NCBI GenBank assembly: GCA_044442725.1
Contig: JBISJR010000001.1
Location: forward strand, 124,001-188,000
Length of the DNA: 64,000 bases
Reading direction: 5' to 3'
DNA from: Makana sp044442725
Lineage (GTDB): Bacteria > Pseudomonadota > Gammaproteobacteria > Enterobacterales > Enterobacteriaceae
Part shown: one piece after another, positions 37,836-46,635 of the stretch
Position numbering within the stretch: position 1 is the first letter of the stretch
Layout: every line of letters begins with the position of its first letter
Position numbers and translations under genes: made by a program
The notes under the pieces: generated by a model
What the model was told of the DNA's origin: nothing
What the model saw: the letters and a program-made list of their open reading frames with translations, nothing else
The model's database searches: none

Positions 37836-38459
37836 TTATTTTGAATATAATTCTACTATTAATTTTTCATTAATATCTTTATATAAAAGATTACGTTCAG
37901 GTATAAATTTAAATATACCTTCCATTTTATTAATATTAACTTCAATCCAATTTATTTTTTCTCTATTATTTTCAGATAATTCCAATGATAACTTTATTCT
38001 TAATTGATTTTTAGCTTTATTTCTTATTCCTATAATATCGTTTATTTTTACTTGATATGATGCAATATTAATTATTTTTTTATTTACTGTAATTAATTTA
38101 TGACTAACTAATTGTCTAGATTCTGATCTTGTTGAACCAAATCCCATTCTATAAACAACATTATCTAATCTTGTTTCTAATAATTTAAGTAAATTTTCAC
38201 CTGTATTTCCTTTTAATCTTATAGATTTATTATAATAATTTCGAAATTGACGTTCTAAAATACCATATAATCTTTTAACTTTTTGTTTTTCTCTTAATTG
38301 AATTCCATAATTTGATAATCTATTTTTTTTAATTCCAAAATCACCTGGATATTTTTCTATTTTGCATTTAGATTCTATAGATCTACATCCAGATTTTAAA
38401 AATAAATCAGTACATTCTCGACGACTTAATTTTAGTTTAGGTCCTATATATTTAGACAT
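37836..38459 (-). CDS. rpsD: 30S ribosomal protein S4
   Basis: S4 nucleates 30S assembly and, in E. coli, represses the alpha operon. It has 207 residues (E. coli 206). MSKYIGPKLKLSRRE begins the protein, and the S4 RNA-binding domain follows at about 94-160 (RLDNVVYRMGFGSTRSESRQ). It lies between rpsK and rpoA in the standard alpha-operon order. Confidence 0.98.
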   Translation of the reverse strand: MSKYIGPKLKLSRRECTDLFLKSGCRSIESKCKIEKYPGDFGIKKNRLSNYGIQLREKQKVKRLYGILERQFRNYYNKSIRLKGNTGENLLKLLETRLDNVVYRMGFGSTRSESRQLVSHKLITVNKKIINIASYQVKINDIIGIRNKAKNQLRIKLSLELSENNREKINWIEVNINKMEGIFKFIPERNLLYKDINEKLIVELYSK

Positions 38460-38487
38460 ATTATTTTCCTTTATTTATTTAATAAAT

Positions 38488-38874
38488 TTAAACTCTTCTT
38501 TTTTTAGGTGGTCTACATCCATTATGTGGTATTGGTGTTGCATCAATAATTTTAGTAATGTTAAATCCTGAATTATAAAGAGCTCTTATACTTGATTCTC
38601 TTCCAGGTCCTGGACCTTTAATAATTATTTTTATGTTTTTTATTCCATATTCTTTAATTATTTCTGAACATTTTTCTGCTGCAACTTGAGCCGCAAAAGG
38701 AGTTGATTTTTTAGAACCACGAAAACCACAACCTCCAGATGTTGACCAACCTAAAGAATTTCCATTCAAATCAGTAATAGTAACTATTGTATTATTAAAA
38801 GATGAATTAATATAAACTATTCCATCTAAAATCTGTTTTTTATTTTTTTTATTTATTTTTTTTTTTTTAATCAT
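38488..38874 (-). CDS. rpsK: 30S ribosomal protein S11
   Basis: S11 lies on the 30S platform near the mRNA exit. It has 128 residues (E. coli 129). SGGCGFRGSKKSTPFAAQVA is near 46-65, KGPGPGRESSIRAL near 87-100, and the protein ends NGCRPPKKRRV. Alpha operon, between rpsM and rpsD. Confidence 0.98.
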   Translation of the reverse strand: MIKKKKINKKNKKQILDGIVYINSSFNNTIVTITDLNGNSLGWSTSGGCGFRGSKKSTPFAAQVAAEKCSEIIKEYGIKNIKIIIKGPGPGRESSIRALYNSGFNITKIIDATPIPHNGCRPPKKRRV

Positions 38875-38892
38875 TATAAATTAACTCCTAAT

Positions 38893-39249
38893 TTATTTTT
38901 TAATAGGTTTACGTGGACCTTTGCATGTTCTAGCATTTGTTTTTGTTCTTTGACCTCTTACTGGAAGTTTTTTACGATGTCTTAAACCTCTATAACTTGA
39001 AAAATCTATTAATCTTTTAATATTTACATTAATTTTACGGCGAAGATCTCCTTCAATAATAAATTTAGATAAAGATTCTTGTAAATTCTTTATAAGTTCT
39101 TTAGATAATTTAGATATAATTATATTATCAGGTACAGATGAAATAAAACAAATATATTTAGATCTTGATTTTCCAATTCCATAAATTGATGTTAATGCAA
39201 TTAAAGTATTTTTATTATCAGGAATATTTACTCCTGCTATACGTACCAA
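38893..39249 (-). CDS. rpsM: 30S ribosomal protein S13
   Basis: S13 forms 30S head bridges to the 50S and contacts tRNA. It has 118 residues, as in E. coli. MVRIAGVNIPDNKNTLIALT at the start and the C-terminal RGLRHRKKLPVRGQRTKTNA with KGPRKPIKK are characteristic. It is the first gene of the alpha operon, following rpmJ. Confidence 0.98.
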   Translation of the reverse strand: MVRIAGVNIPDNKNTLIALTSIYGIGKSRSKYICFISSVPDNIIISKLSKELIKNLQESLSKFIIEGDLRRKINVNIKRLIDFSSYRGLRHRKKLPVRGQRTKTNARTCKGPRKPIKK

Positions 39250-39308
39250 TTTATTTTCTCCATTTTTAATAAAATTTATATTTTAAATAATATTTTAAAA
39301 AATTAAAT

Positions 39309-39425
39309 TTATCCTTGACGCTGTTTATGTTTAGAATATATATTACAAATAACTCTAATTATTTTTTTTCTTTTAATTATTTTACAATTTCTACATAATC
39401 TTTTTACTGAAGCTCTAACTTTCAT
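39309..39425 (-). CDS. rpmJ: 50S ribosomal protein L36
   Basis: A 38-residue zinc-ribbon protein. It starts MKVRASVKRLCRNCKII and ends YSKHKQRQG. The zinc ligands are Cys11, Cys14, Cys27 and His33 by alignment with E. coli L36 (38 residues). It lies between secY and rpsM, its normal place. It is too short for most ORF filters but unambiguous. Confidence 0.97.
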   Translation of the reverse strand: MKVRASVKRLCRNCKIIKRKKIIRVICNIYSKHKQRQG

Positions 39426-39455
39426 TTTATTTCTCTTTATTTTTATAATATTTAA

Positions 39456-40787
39456 TTAAAATAATTTATTTTTAGGTTTTAATTTATCAATTATATTTTT
39501 ATATTTACTAGACATCATAATTGTATTTATTTGATTTATAATATCAATTATAACAACAACTATAATTAACAAAGATGTACTACTAAAATTAATTTCATAA
39601 TTAATTATTTTACTTATAAATTCTGAAATTAAACAAATAAAAGTAATATAAATTGATCCTAATAATGTAATTTTATTATATATTTTATATATATATTTTT
39701 CTGTATTTTGTCCTGGTCTTATACCTGTTATAAAAGCTCCTGATTTTTTAAGATTATCTGATATTTCTTTTATATCAAATACAAATTTAGAATAAAATAA
39801 ACAAAAAAATATTATAATATAAGAATATATTAATGTATAAATTAAATTTCCAGGTCTAAAATATATATATATAAAATTAATCCAATTTAATTTAAACTTA
39901 CTTTTAATCCATGTTATTATTGTAAGAATAATTGTTATTAAATTAGAAGAAAAAATAGCAGGAACAACACCATTCATATTTATTTTTAAAGGCAAATATG
40001 TATTTTTATGGGAAAAAATTTTTCTTGCTTGAGGACTAGGATAATTAATTAATATTTGTCTTTGTCCGCTTTCAATTAATACTATTAAAAATGTAATAAA
40101 AAAAATTAAAAATAGTATAATAATTAACATTGAATATGTAATATAACCTTTATTAATTTTATTTATTATTTTAATAAAAGAAAAATAAAATTCCGATAAT
40201 ATACCTGTAAAAATAATTACTGAAATACCATTTCCTATGCCATTTTTAGTTATTTGATTTCCAATCCAAACTAATAATATAGTACCTAATGATAAACTTA
40301 ATACTGTTATAATAAAAAATATTAAATAAATTAAATTTTTAATAAAATATTTTATTATATATAAGTTATTAAATCCTATAATTGTTATGAACGATTGAAT
40401 AATAGATATAATAAAAGTTCCATAAATTGTATATTTATTTATTTTATATTTATCATTTTCATAATTTTTTTTTTTTAATAAATTTATATTTAATTTTGTT
40501 AATAATTGAATAATCATTGATGATGAAATATATGGCATAACACCCAAAGAGAATATAGAAGCATTATTTAATGAACCTCCTGAAAATATATTAAACATAT
40601 TTATTATTAAATTATTATCATTATTATTTATAAAATTTTTAAATATATTAGTATTAATAAAAGGTATTGAAATAAAAGTTCCTATTCTTAAAATAATTAT
40701 TGATAAAATAACAAACATAATCCTTTTTTTTAATTCATTAAAACCCATTTTAGAATTTAAAAAATTTAATTTTGTCTTTTTATACAT
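39456..40787 (-). CDS. secY: Protein translocase channel SecY
   Basis: SecY is the inner-membrane protein-conducting channel. It has 443 residues, the same as E. coli, with ten hydrophobic segments. LGVMPYISSSMIIQLLT (TM2 region) near 78-95, ESGQRQILINYPSPQARK near 235-252 (cytoplasmic loop) and GIRPGQNTEKYIYKI near 348-362 are conserved. It is the last large gene of the spc operon. Its partners SecE and SecG are not in this window; SecA is at 30321. Confidence 0.97.
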   Translation of the reverse strand: MYKKTKLNFLNSKMGFNELKKRIMFVILSIIILRIGTFISIPFINTNIFKNFINNNDNNLIINMFNIFSGGSLNNASIFSLGVMPYISSSMIIQLLTKLNINLLKKKNYENDKYKINKYTIYGTFIISIIQSFITIIGFNNLYIIKYFIKNLIYLIFFIITVLSLSLGTILLVWIGNQITKNGIGNGISVIIFTGILSEFYFSFIKIINKINKGYITYSMLIIILFLIFFITFLIVLIESGQRQILINYPSPQARKIFSHKNTYLPLKINMNGVVPAIFSSNLITIILTIITWIKSKFKLNWINFIYIYFRPGNLIYTLIYSYIIIFFCLFYSKFVFDIKEISDNLKKSGAFITGIRPGQNTEKYIYKIYNKITLLGSIYITFICLISEFISKIINYEINFSSTSLLIIVVVIIDIINQINTIMMSSKYKNIIDKLKPKNKLF

Positions 40788-40794
40788 ATATTAA

Positions 40795-41229
40795 TTATTC
40801 CTTAATTTTACCACCATTTGATTTTATTACTTTTTTAGCACCTTTGCTTACACGAATACCATGAATAATAATTGGTCTATTTATTTTTCCAGAATTAATA
40901 ATTTTAACAAATTTTATATTATTTTTTATAATTTTTTTATTTTTTAAAACATTTATATTTATCAAATTATTTTTTATATGTAACAAATCTGACAATTTAA
41001 CTTCAATATTATAAATAGATTTTATAGATGTAAAACCAAATTTTGGTATTCTACGGTATAAAGGCATTTGTCCTCCTTCAAAACATCTTTTTAAATATTT
41101 TCCAGAACGTGATTTTTGACCTTTATGACCTCTTCCACAAGTCTTACCAAAACCAGAACCAATTCCTCTTCCAACTCTTTTTGATTTTTTTTTTGATCCT
41201 TTAGATGGAGATAAATTATTTAAATTCAT
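40795..41229 (-). CDS. rplO: 50S ribosomal protein L15
   Basis: L15 has 144 residues, the same as E. coli. MNLNNLSPSKGSKKKSKRVG and the Gly/Arg-rich GRGIGSGFGKTCGRGHKGQK segments form the extended N-terminal tail that reaches into 23S rRNA. The C-terminus SKGAKKVIKSNGGKIKE is typical. Only 7 nt separate it from secY. rpmD, which normally precedes it, is missing. Confidence 0.98.
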   Translation of the reverse strand: MNLNNLSPSKGSKKKSKRVGRGIGSGFGKTCGRGHKGQKSRSGKYLKRCFEGGQMPLYRRIPKFGFTSIKSIYNIEVKLSDLLHIKNNLININVLKNKKIIKNNIKFVKIINSGKINRPIIIHGIRVSKGAKKVIKSNGGKIKE

Positions 41230-41421
41230 ATATTATTTCTCTATTATAATTTTATATTAAATAAATTTAAAAAATAAATATAATTTATATAATATTTTTT
41301 ATTTTTAATTTTTAATAAATAAAATTTAAATTTAATAATATAAAAAATATTTATATATTTAAGAAATATTTTTATAAAATTATTAATTTAATTTATTTTA
41401 AAATTTTATATAATTAATTAA

Positions 41422-41925
41422 TTATTTACCTAAAATTTCTTTAATTGATTTTCCACGTTTAGCAGCTATATTTTTAATAGATGTCATATTTTTTAAAGCA
41501 TTAATAGTTGCTTTTACTACATTAATTTTATTACTTGATCCATAAGACTTTGCTACAATATTATTAATTCCTGCCATACTAAAAACAGCTCTCATAACCC
41601 CACCTGCTATTATTCCAGTTCCTTCAACAGCTGGTTTAATAAACACCATAGATTTTGTATGAATTCCTTTAATTGAATATTGAATAGTATTTTTATATAT
41701 TGATATAGTTATCATATTTTTTTTTGCTTTTTCAATTGATTTTTTTATTGCTGATGGAACTTCACGTGCTTTTCCATAACCAAAACCTACTTTACCTTTT
41801 CCATCACCTACTGTTGTAAGAGCTGTAAAACTAAAAACTCTACCGCCTTTAACTGTTTTAGATACTCTATTTATTGATATTAGTTTTTCTTGTATATTAT
41901 TTTTATTTTTATATTTATATATCAT
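41422..41925 (-). CDS. rpsE: 30S ribosomal protein S5
   Basis: S5 takes part in decoding fidelity and mRNA unwinding. It has 167 residues, the same as E. coli. INRVSKTVKGGRVFSFTALT and VGDGKGKVGFGYGKAREVPS near 20-60 form the dsRNA-binding-like domain; EGTGIIAGGVMRAVFSMAGI near 103-122 is in the C-terminal domain. It is followed by a 192-nt gap where rpmD would lie. Confidence 0.98.
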   Translation of the reverse strand: MIYKYKNKNNIQEKLISINRVSKTVKGGRVFSFTALTTVGDGKGKVGFGYGKAREVPSAIKKSIEKAKKNMITISIYKNTIQYSIKGIHTKSMVFIKPAVEGTGIIAGGVMRAVFSMAGINNIVAKSYGSSNKINVVKATINALKNMTSIKNIAAKRGKSIKEILGK

Positions 41926-41940
41926 ATTTAACCCTAAATA

Positions 41941-42294
41941 TTAAAAATTAAGACCATATTTACGAGCAGATTTTGCTAAAGATTTTATTCTACCATGATA
42001 TTTAAAACCAGATCTATCAAATGATACTTTTTTAATATTTTTATTTATAGATCTTTTAGCAATTATTTTACCTATTTTAGTTGCAGCATATTTATTACCT
42101 GTTTGTTTCAATTTATTTTTTATATTTTTTTCTAAAGTTGAAGCTGATATTAAAACTTCAGAATTATTTGATGAAATAATTTGTGCATAAATATGTTTAG
42201 ATGTTCTATGAATTGTTAATCTTAGTGAACATAATGATTTAATTTTACAACGAGTTTTTTTTGATCTTTTTAATCGAATTATTTTTTTTTTCAT
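41941..42294 (-). CDS. rplR: 50S ribosomal protein L18
   Basis: L18 binds 5S rRNA. It has 117 residues, the same as E. coli. RLTIHRTSKHIYAQII near 26-41 and the C-terminal FDRSGFKYHGRIKSLAKSAR near 92-111 are the 5S-binding signatures. Spc operon, between rplF and rpsE. Confidence 0.98.
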   Translation of the reverse strand: MKKKIIRLKRSKKTRCKIKSLCSLRLTIHRTSKHIYAQIISSNNSEVLISASTLEKNIKNKLKQTGNKYAATKIGKIIAKRSINKNIKKVSFDRSGFKYHGRIKSLAKSARKYGLNF

Positions 42295-42303
42295 TTTTTT
42301 ACC

Positions 42304-42837
42304 CTATTTTTTTTTCTTTTCTTTTAAATTAATAATTTCATCAATATATCTAATACCTTTGCCTTTATATGGTTCAGTTTTTTTATAAGATCTTATATCT
42401 GAAGCAACTTGTCCTATTAATTGTTTATTACATCCTTTAATAATAATTTCATTTTTAATTGTACATGTAATTTTAACATTAATAGGTATTTCATATTTTA
42501 TATTATGAGAATATCCTATATATAATATTAATATATTATCTTTTATTGATGCACGATAACCAACACCTACTAATTTTAATATTTTAGTAAAACCAACTGT
42601 AACACCTATAATCATATTATTTATTATTGATCTTGTTGTTCCTGCAATAGACCAATTTTTTTTATTTTTTATATTAGGATAAATATTAATTATATTATTA
42701 AAATAATTAATTTCAATATCTTTATTAATATTAAATGTTAATTTATTTTTTAAATATTTTATTAAAATTTTTTTATAATTTAAAATTATATTTACACCTA
42801 ATGGTATATGAATAGGTATTTTAGAAATACGAGACAT
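42304..42837 (-). CDS. rplF: 50S ribosomal protein L6
   Basis: L6 lies near the sarcin-ricin loop and factor-binding site. It has 177 residues, the same as E. coli. MSRISKIPIHIP starts it, VGFTKILKLVGVGYRASI lies in the first repeat, and the C-terminal signature KTEPYKGKGIRYIDE is near 153-167. Spc operon, between rpsH and rplR. Confidence 0.98.
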   Translation of the reverse strand: MSRISKIPIHIPLGVNIILNYKKILIKYLKNKLTFNINKDIEINYFNNIINIYPNIKNKKNWSIAGTTRSIINNMIIGVTVGFTKILKLVGVGYRASIKDNILILYIGYSHNIKYEIPINVKITCTIKNEIIIKGCNKQLIGQVASDIRSYKKTEPYKGKGIRYIDEIINLKEKKKK

Positions 42838-42848
42838 TTGTTATCCTT

Positions 42849-43241
42849 CTATGATACATAACATATAATTTCACCACCGATAAAAAATTCACGTGCTGTT
42901 TTATCAGACATAATTCCTTTAGAAGTAGAAATAATAGCAATACCCATACCAGAAATTACTTTAGGTAATTTTTTATATTTTTTATATATACGTAAACTTG
43001 GTTTACTTATACGTTTTATATTTTCTATTACTGGTTTGCCTTTAAAATATTTTAATTTTATTTTTAAAATATTTTTTATATTTTTTTCAATTTTATAATT
43101 TTCTATAAATCCTTCTTTATAAAGAATATTTAAAATTTCTTTTTTAAATATAGAATATGGAACATAAACTTTTTTTTTTTTAGATATTTGACCATTTCTA
43201 ATTATAGTTAACATATCTGAAATTGGATCTTGCATGCTCAT
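42849..43241 (-). CDS. rpsH: 30S ribosomal protein S8
   Basis: S8 binds the central domain of 16S rRNA and, in E. coli, autoregulates the spc operon at rplE. It has 130 residues, as in E. coli. MSMQDPISDMLTIIRNGQIS starts it, and the C-terminal ISTSKGIMSDKTARE near 107-121 is the RNA-binding motif. Spc operon, between rpsN and rplF. Confidence 0.98.
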   Translation of the reverse strand: MSMQDPISDMLTIIRNGQISKKKKVYVPYSIFKKEILNILYKEGFIENYKIEKNIKNILKIKLKYFKGKPVIENIKRISKPSLRIYKKYKKLPKVISGMGIAIISTSKGIMSDKTAREFFIGGEIICYVS

Positions 43242-43274
43242 AAAATTTTACCTCAAATTATAAATAATATATTT

Positions 43275-43580
43275 TTACCAACTTGATTTTTTTAATCCAG
43301 GAATTTCACCTCTCATAGCAGCTTCACGTAATTTTATTCTACTTAAACCAAATTTTTTTAAAAAAGAATTAGGTCTTCCTGTTTGACTACAACGATTACG
43401 TTGTCTTGATGGACTTGAATCTCTTGGTAATTTTTGTAATTTTATCATTGATTTCCATCTTTTTTTTTTAGAATAATTTAAATTTGAAATTATATTTTTA
43501 AGTAATAAACGTTTTTTAAAATATTTATTTACTAATTTTATTCTTTTTTTTTCTCTTTCTATTATAGATTTTTTAGACAT
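43275..43580 (-). CDS. rpsN: 30S ribosomal protein S14
   Basis: S14 has 101 residues, the same length as the zinc-free E. coli form. KLQKLPRDSSPSRQRNRCSQ and TGRPNSFLKKFGLSRIKLRE near 47-86 are diagnostic, ending MRGEIPGLKKSSW. The four-cysteine zinc motif of the short S14 type is absent. Spc operon, between rplE and rpsH. Confidence 0.98.
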   Translation of the reverse strand: MSKKSIIEREKKRIKLVNKYFKKRLLLKNIISNLNYSKKKRWKSMIKLQKLPRDSSPSRQRNRCSQTGRPNSFLKKFGLSRIKLREAAMRGEIPGLKKSSW

Positions 43581-43594
43581 TTTTTCTCCAAAAT

Positions 43595-44137
43595 TTATTT
43601 ATTAAATGGAATATTAAAACAAGATAATAATTCATAACCTTCATTATCAGATAATGCTGTAGTTGTAATAGAAATATCTAATCCTATTACATTATCTATT
43701 TTATCATATTTAATTTCTGGAAAAATTATTTGTTCTGATAACCCAATATTATAATTACCTCTACCATCAAAAGATTTTAAAGAAAAACCTCTAAAATCTC
43801 TAATACGTGGTACTGCAATATGAATAAATCTTTCAAGAAAATCCCACATTCTTGTACGACGTAAAGTTACTTTACATCCAATTGAATTACCTTTTCGTAT
43901 TTTAAAATCTGATATAGATTTACGTGCTTTTGTAATAATAGGTTTTTGTCCTGATATTAAAGTTAAATCATTAACATATTTATTTAAAAGTTTTTTATTA
44001 TTATATGCAGAACCTATACCCATATTTATAGTAATTTTTTTTATATTAGGAACTTGCATAATTGAAGAATATTTAAATTTTTTAAATAAAATATATACTA
44101 TTTTAGTTTTATAGTAAACATGTAATCTATCTAACAT
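43595..44137 (-). CDS. rplE: 50S ribosomal protein L5
   Basis: L5 binds 5S rRNA and touches P-site tRNA. It has 180 residues (E. coli 179). VPNIKKITINMGIGSAYNNK near 30-49, KARKSISDFKIRKG near 77-90 and PRIRDFRGFSLKSFDGRGNY near 110-129 are characteristic. Spc operon, between rplX and rpsN. Confidence 0.98.
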   Translation of the reverse strand: MLDRLHVYYKTKIVYILFKKFKYSSIMQVPNIKKITINMGIGSAYNNKKLLNKYVNDLTLISGQKPIITKARKSISDFKIRKGNSIGCKVTLRRTRMWDFLERFIHIAVPRIRDFRGFSLKSFDGRGNYNIGLSEQIIFPEIKYDKIDNVIGLDISITTTALSDNEGYELLSCFNIPFNK

Positions 44138-44149
44138 AATTATCTCATA

Positions 44150-44464
44150 TTATTTAATAATATTTTTATTAGATTTAAAAATTCTAATTTTTTTATTATT
44201 TTTTTTAATAAATTTTATTTTATCTGATTTTTTGTATTTTTTATTAAAAATAGCTATATTTGAAATATGAATACTTGATTCTTTTTTTATTATTTCACCT
44301 TTATTATTATTTGATTTATTTGGTTTTTGATGCTTACTAACTAAATTTATACCATTAATTAAAACTCTATTTTTAGAATAAAAACTTTTTACTGTACCTA
44401 TTTTTCCTTTATATTTACCAGTTATTACTATAACTGTATCATTTTTTATTATTTTAAAAGACAT
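44150..44464 (-). CDS. rplX: 50S ribosomal protein L24
   Basis: L24 initiates 50S assembly. It has 104 residues, the same as E. coli. The KOW motif is NDTVIVITGKYKGKIGTV near 8-25, followed by INGINLVSKHQKPNKSN. It lies 11 nt after rplN in the spc operon. Confidence 0.97.
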   Translation of the reverse strand: MSFKIIKNDTVIVITGKYKGKIGTVKSFYSKNRVLINGINLVSKHQKPNKSNNNKGEIIKKESSIHISNIAIFNKKYKKSDKIKFIKKNNKKIRIFKSNKNIIK

Positions 44465-44475
44465 TTGTAAACCTC

Positions 44476-44844
44476 TTATATAACTTCAGGAGCTAAAGAA
44501 ACAATTTTCATGAATTTTTCATTTCTTAATTCACGAGTAATAGGTCCAAAAATACGTGTACCTATAGGCTGTTCAGAATTATTTAATAATACACAAGAAT
44601 TATTATCAAATCTAATAATTGATCCATCTGATCTATGAAAATTTTTTTTTGTTCTTACAATTACAGCTTTTAAAACATCTCCTTTCTTTACTTTTCCTCT
44701 AGGAATAGCTTCTTTTATAGATATTTTTATTATATCACCTAATATAGCATATCTACGTTTTGATCCACCTAAAACTTTTATACACATTACTTTACGAGCA
44801 CCAGAATTATCAGCTACTTTTAATATAGTTTGTTGTTGTATCAT
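44476..44844 (-). CDS. rplN: 50S ribosomal protein L14
   Basis: L14 lies at the subunit interface. It has 122 residues (E. coli 123). MIQQQTILKVADNSGARKVM starts it and CVLLNNSEQPIGTRIFGPIT is near 84-103. It is the first gene of the spc operon. A candidate promoter and the longest palindrome in the window lie immediately upstream. Confidence 0.98.
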   Translation of the reverse strand: MIQQQTILKVADNSGARKVMCIKVLGGSKRRYAILGDIIKISIKEAIPRGKVKKGDVLKAVIVRTKKNFHRSDGSIIRFDNNSCVLLNNSEQPIGTRIFGPITRELRNEKFMKIVSLAPEVI

Positions 44845-44885
44845 TTTATTTTTAATAATTTTTAATTTTAATTTAAATTAATTAA

Positions 44886-44913
44886 TTTATATTATATAAT
44901 TTTATATAATCAA
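44886..44913 (-). promoter_or_regulatory. Candidate spc-operon promoter upstream of rplN
   Basis: On the minus strand TTGATT (44913-44908), a 16-nt spacer and TATAAA (44891-44886) lie about 40 nt before the rplN start. Nearly the whole element falls inside the lower arm of the 105-bp palindrome, so a mirror copy points the other way. The -35 match is only 4 of 6. Confidence 0.4.
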
Positions 44914-44991
44914 AAAATAAAATATATATAATTTAATTTAATTAAATTATATATATTTTATTTTTTGATTATATAAAATTATATAATATAA
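44887..44991. terminator. 105-bp near-perfect palindrome between the S10 and spc operons
   Basis: Arms of 52 bp (44887-44938 and 44940-44991) are perfectly complementary around one central base at 44939. It lies 60 nt past the rpsQ stop and 42 nt before the rplN start. This is the boundary between the S10 and spc operons in E. coli, so an S10-operon terminator is the natural reading. It overlaps the candidate rplN promoter. Confidence 0.8.
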
Positions 44992-45051
44992 TATATTTAT
45001 TATATATATTATAATATAAAAATAATAATTTTAATATAAATTTAAATTAAT

Positions 45052-45309
45052 TTAATTGTATAACTTTTTTTTTATTATTTTTGATAAAATCCATGATTTA
45101 GTTTTAGAAATTGGATTACATTCAATTATTTCAACAATATCACCAATATTACAACAATTTTTATCATCATGTGCATGAATCTTAGTAGTACGTTTAATAA
45201 ATTTACCATATAATTTATGTTTTACAAAACGTTCAATAGAAACAACAATAGATTTATTCATTTTGTTACTTGTAACAATACCTTTTAATTTATTTATATT
45301 ATTATTCAT
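45052..45309 (-). CDS. rpsQ: 30S ribosomal protein S17
   Basis: S17 has 85 residues (E. coli 84). LKGIVTSNKMNKSIVVSIER near 8-27 and KIHAHDDKNCCNIGDIVEI near 43-61 form the OB-fold rRNA-binding protein. It is the last gene of the S10 operon, 3 nt after rpmC, and is followed by the 105-bp palindrome. Confidence 0.97.
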   Translation of the reverse strand: MNNNINKLKGIVTSNKMNKSIVVSIERFVKHKLYGKFIKRTTKIHAHDDKNCCNIGDIVEIIECNPISKTKSWILSKIIKKKLYN

Positions 45310-45312
45310 TAT

Positions 45313-45495
45313 TTAAAACCTTCTATTTAAAAATGTTTTTATTTGTGCTATTCTTTTTTTTATTTTTTTTAATAAATGAGTTTTATTTGATTTTCCTGAA
45401 TATATTTTCATACGTAATTTAAATTGTTCTTTTATTTTTTTTATAAGTTCTATATTTATATCATTTTTTTTTTTATTATTTTTTATTTTTTTCAT
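45313..45495 (-). CDS. rpmC: 50S ribosomal protein L29
   Basis: L29 has 60 residues (E. coli 63) and sits at the peptide exit, part of the docking site for SRP and trigger factor. KEQFKLRMKIYSGKSNKTHL near 26-45 and AQIKTFLNRR near 50-59 match E. coli [20 protein letters not shown]. The rplP stop and rpmC start overlap by one base (TAATG). Confidence 0.96.
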   Translation of the reverse strand: MKKIKNNKKKNDINIELIKKIKEQFKLRMKIYSGKSNKTHLLKKIKKRIAQIKTFLNRRF

Positions 45496-45905
45496 TAAAT
45501 TAACTCGCTATTTATGAAAATAGTTTTAACTGATAATTTAGCTGATGCTAATTTAAATGCTTTTTTTGCTAAATTTTCAGAAACACCATTCATTTCATAT
45601 AAAATCTTACCAGGTTTTATTAAAGAAACCCAATATTCTACATTACCTTTTCCTTTACCCATTCTTACTTCTAATGGTTTTTTTGTAATTGGTTTATCAG
45701 GAAATATTTTTACCCATATTTTACCCTGTCTGTTTATTGCGTGAGTCATAGCACGTCTTGCTGATTCTATTTGATTAGAAGTTAATTGACCTCTACTAAT
45801 TGCTTTTAATCCAAAAATACCTTTACCAATATTTTTAAATTCTTTTAATCCTCTATTTCTACCTTTTTGCATTTTTCTAAATTTTGTACGTTTTGGTTGT
45901 AACAT
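45495..45905 (-). CDS. rplP: 50S ribosomal protein L16
   Basis: L16 has 136 residues, the same as E. coli. MLQPKRTKFRKMQKGRNRGL starts it and RMGKGKGNVEYWVSLIKPGK near 81-100 is diagnostic. It organises the A-site tRNA pocket. S10 operon, between rpsC and rpmC. Confidence 0.98.
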   Translation of the reverse strand: MLQPKRTKFRKMQKGRNRGLKEFKNIGKGIFGLKAISRGQLTSNQIESARRAMTHAINRQGKIWVKIFPDKPITKKPLEVRMGKGKGNVEYWVSLIKPGKILYEMNGVSENLAKKAFKLASAKLSVKTIFINSELI

Positions 45906-45985
45906 AATAAATTACCTTTATTATAAATTATAATAATTAATTTTTTTTATTTTATAATAAAATATTAATAATATTTTATATTATT

Positions 45986-46618
45986 TTAATTAGATAAAAT
46001 TTCACCTTTAAATATCCATACTTTTATACCTATTATTCCGTAACTAGTTTTTGCTTCAGAAATACTAAAATCTATATCTGCTCTAAAAGTATGTAATGGA
46101 ACTCTTCCTTTACGTATCCATTCTTTACGAGCTATTTCAGACCCTCCAAGTCTTCCACTTATTTCAATTTTAATTCCTTTTGCTCCAAATCTCATTGCAT
46201 TTTGTATAGATCTTTTCATTGCTCTTCTAAATATAATTCTTCTTTCTAATTGATTAGCTATATTATTAGCTATTAATTTAGCATCTAATTCTGGTTTTTT
46301 TATTTCAATAATATTGATTTGAGATGGTACTCCAGATATGTTTGTTATATTTTTTCTTAATTTTTCTACATCCTTACCTTTTTTACCAATTACTATACCT
46401 GGTCTTGCTGTATATATTGTAATTTTAATTGTTTTTGAATTACGATCTATTAAAATTTTTGAAATTGAAGCATTTGATAATTTTTTCATTAAAAATTTAC
46501 GAATTATAAAATCATTTTTTAAATTAATAGAAAAGTCTTTTTTATTTGCATACCAATTAGAATTCCATTTTTTAACTATACCTAAACGAATTATATTTGG
46601 ATGTACTTTTTGACCCAT
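45986..46618 (-). CDS. rpsC: 30S ribosomal protein S3
   Basis: S3 lines the mRNA entry channel and takes part in helicase activity. It has 210 residues against 233 in E. coli; the C-terminal extension is shortened. MGQKVHPNIIRLGI starts it. The KH domain has PGIVIGKKGKDVEKLRKNI near 73-91, and RRIIFRRAMKRSIQNAMRFG near 126-145 holds the entry-channel arginines. S10 operon, between rplV and rplP. Confidence 0.97.
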   Translation of the reverse strand: MGQKVHPNIIRLGIVKKWNSNWYANKKDFSINLKNDFIIRKFLMKKLSNASISKILIDRNSKTIKITIYTARPGIVIGKKGKDVEKLRKNITNISGVPSQINIIEIKKPELDAKLIANNIANQLERRIIFRRAMKRSIQNAMRFGAKGIKIEISGRLGGSEIARKEWIRKGRVPLHTFRADIDFSISEAKTSYGIIGIKVWIFKGEILSN

Positions 46619-46635
46619 TTTATAACCTCTTTATT

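Noticed and set aside
41230..41421. A decayed but still readable rpmD
   Set aside because: No L30-like residues can be recovered in any minus-strand frame.
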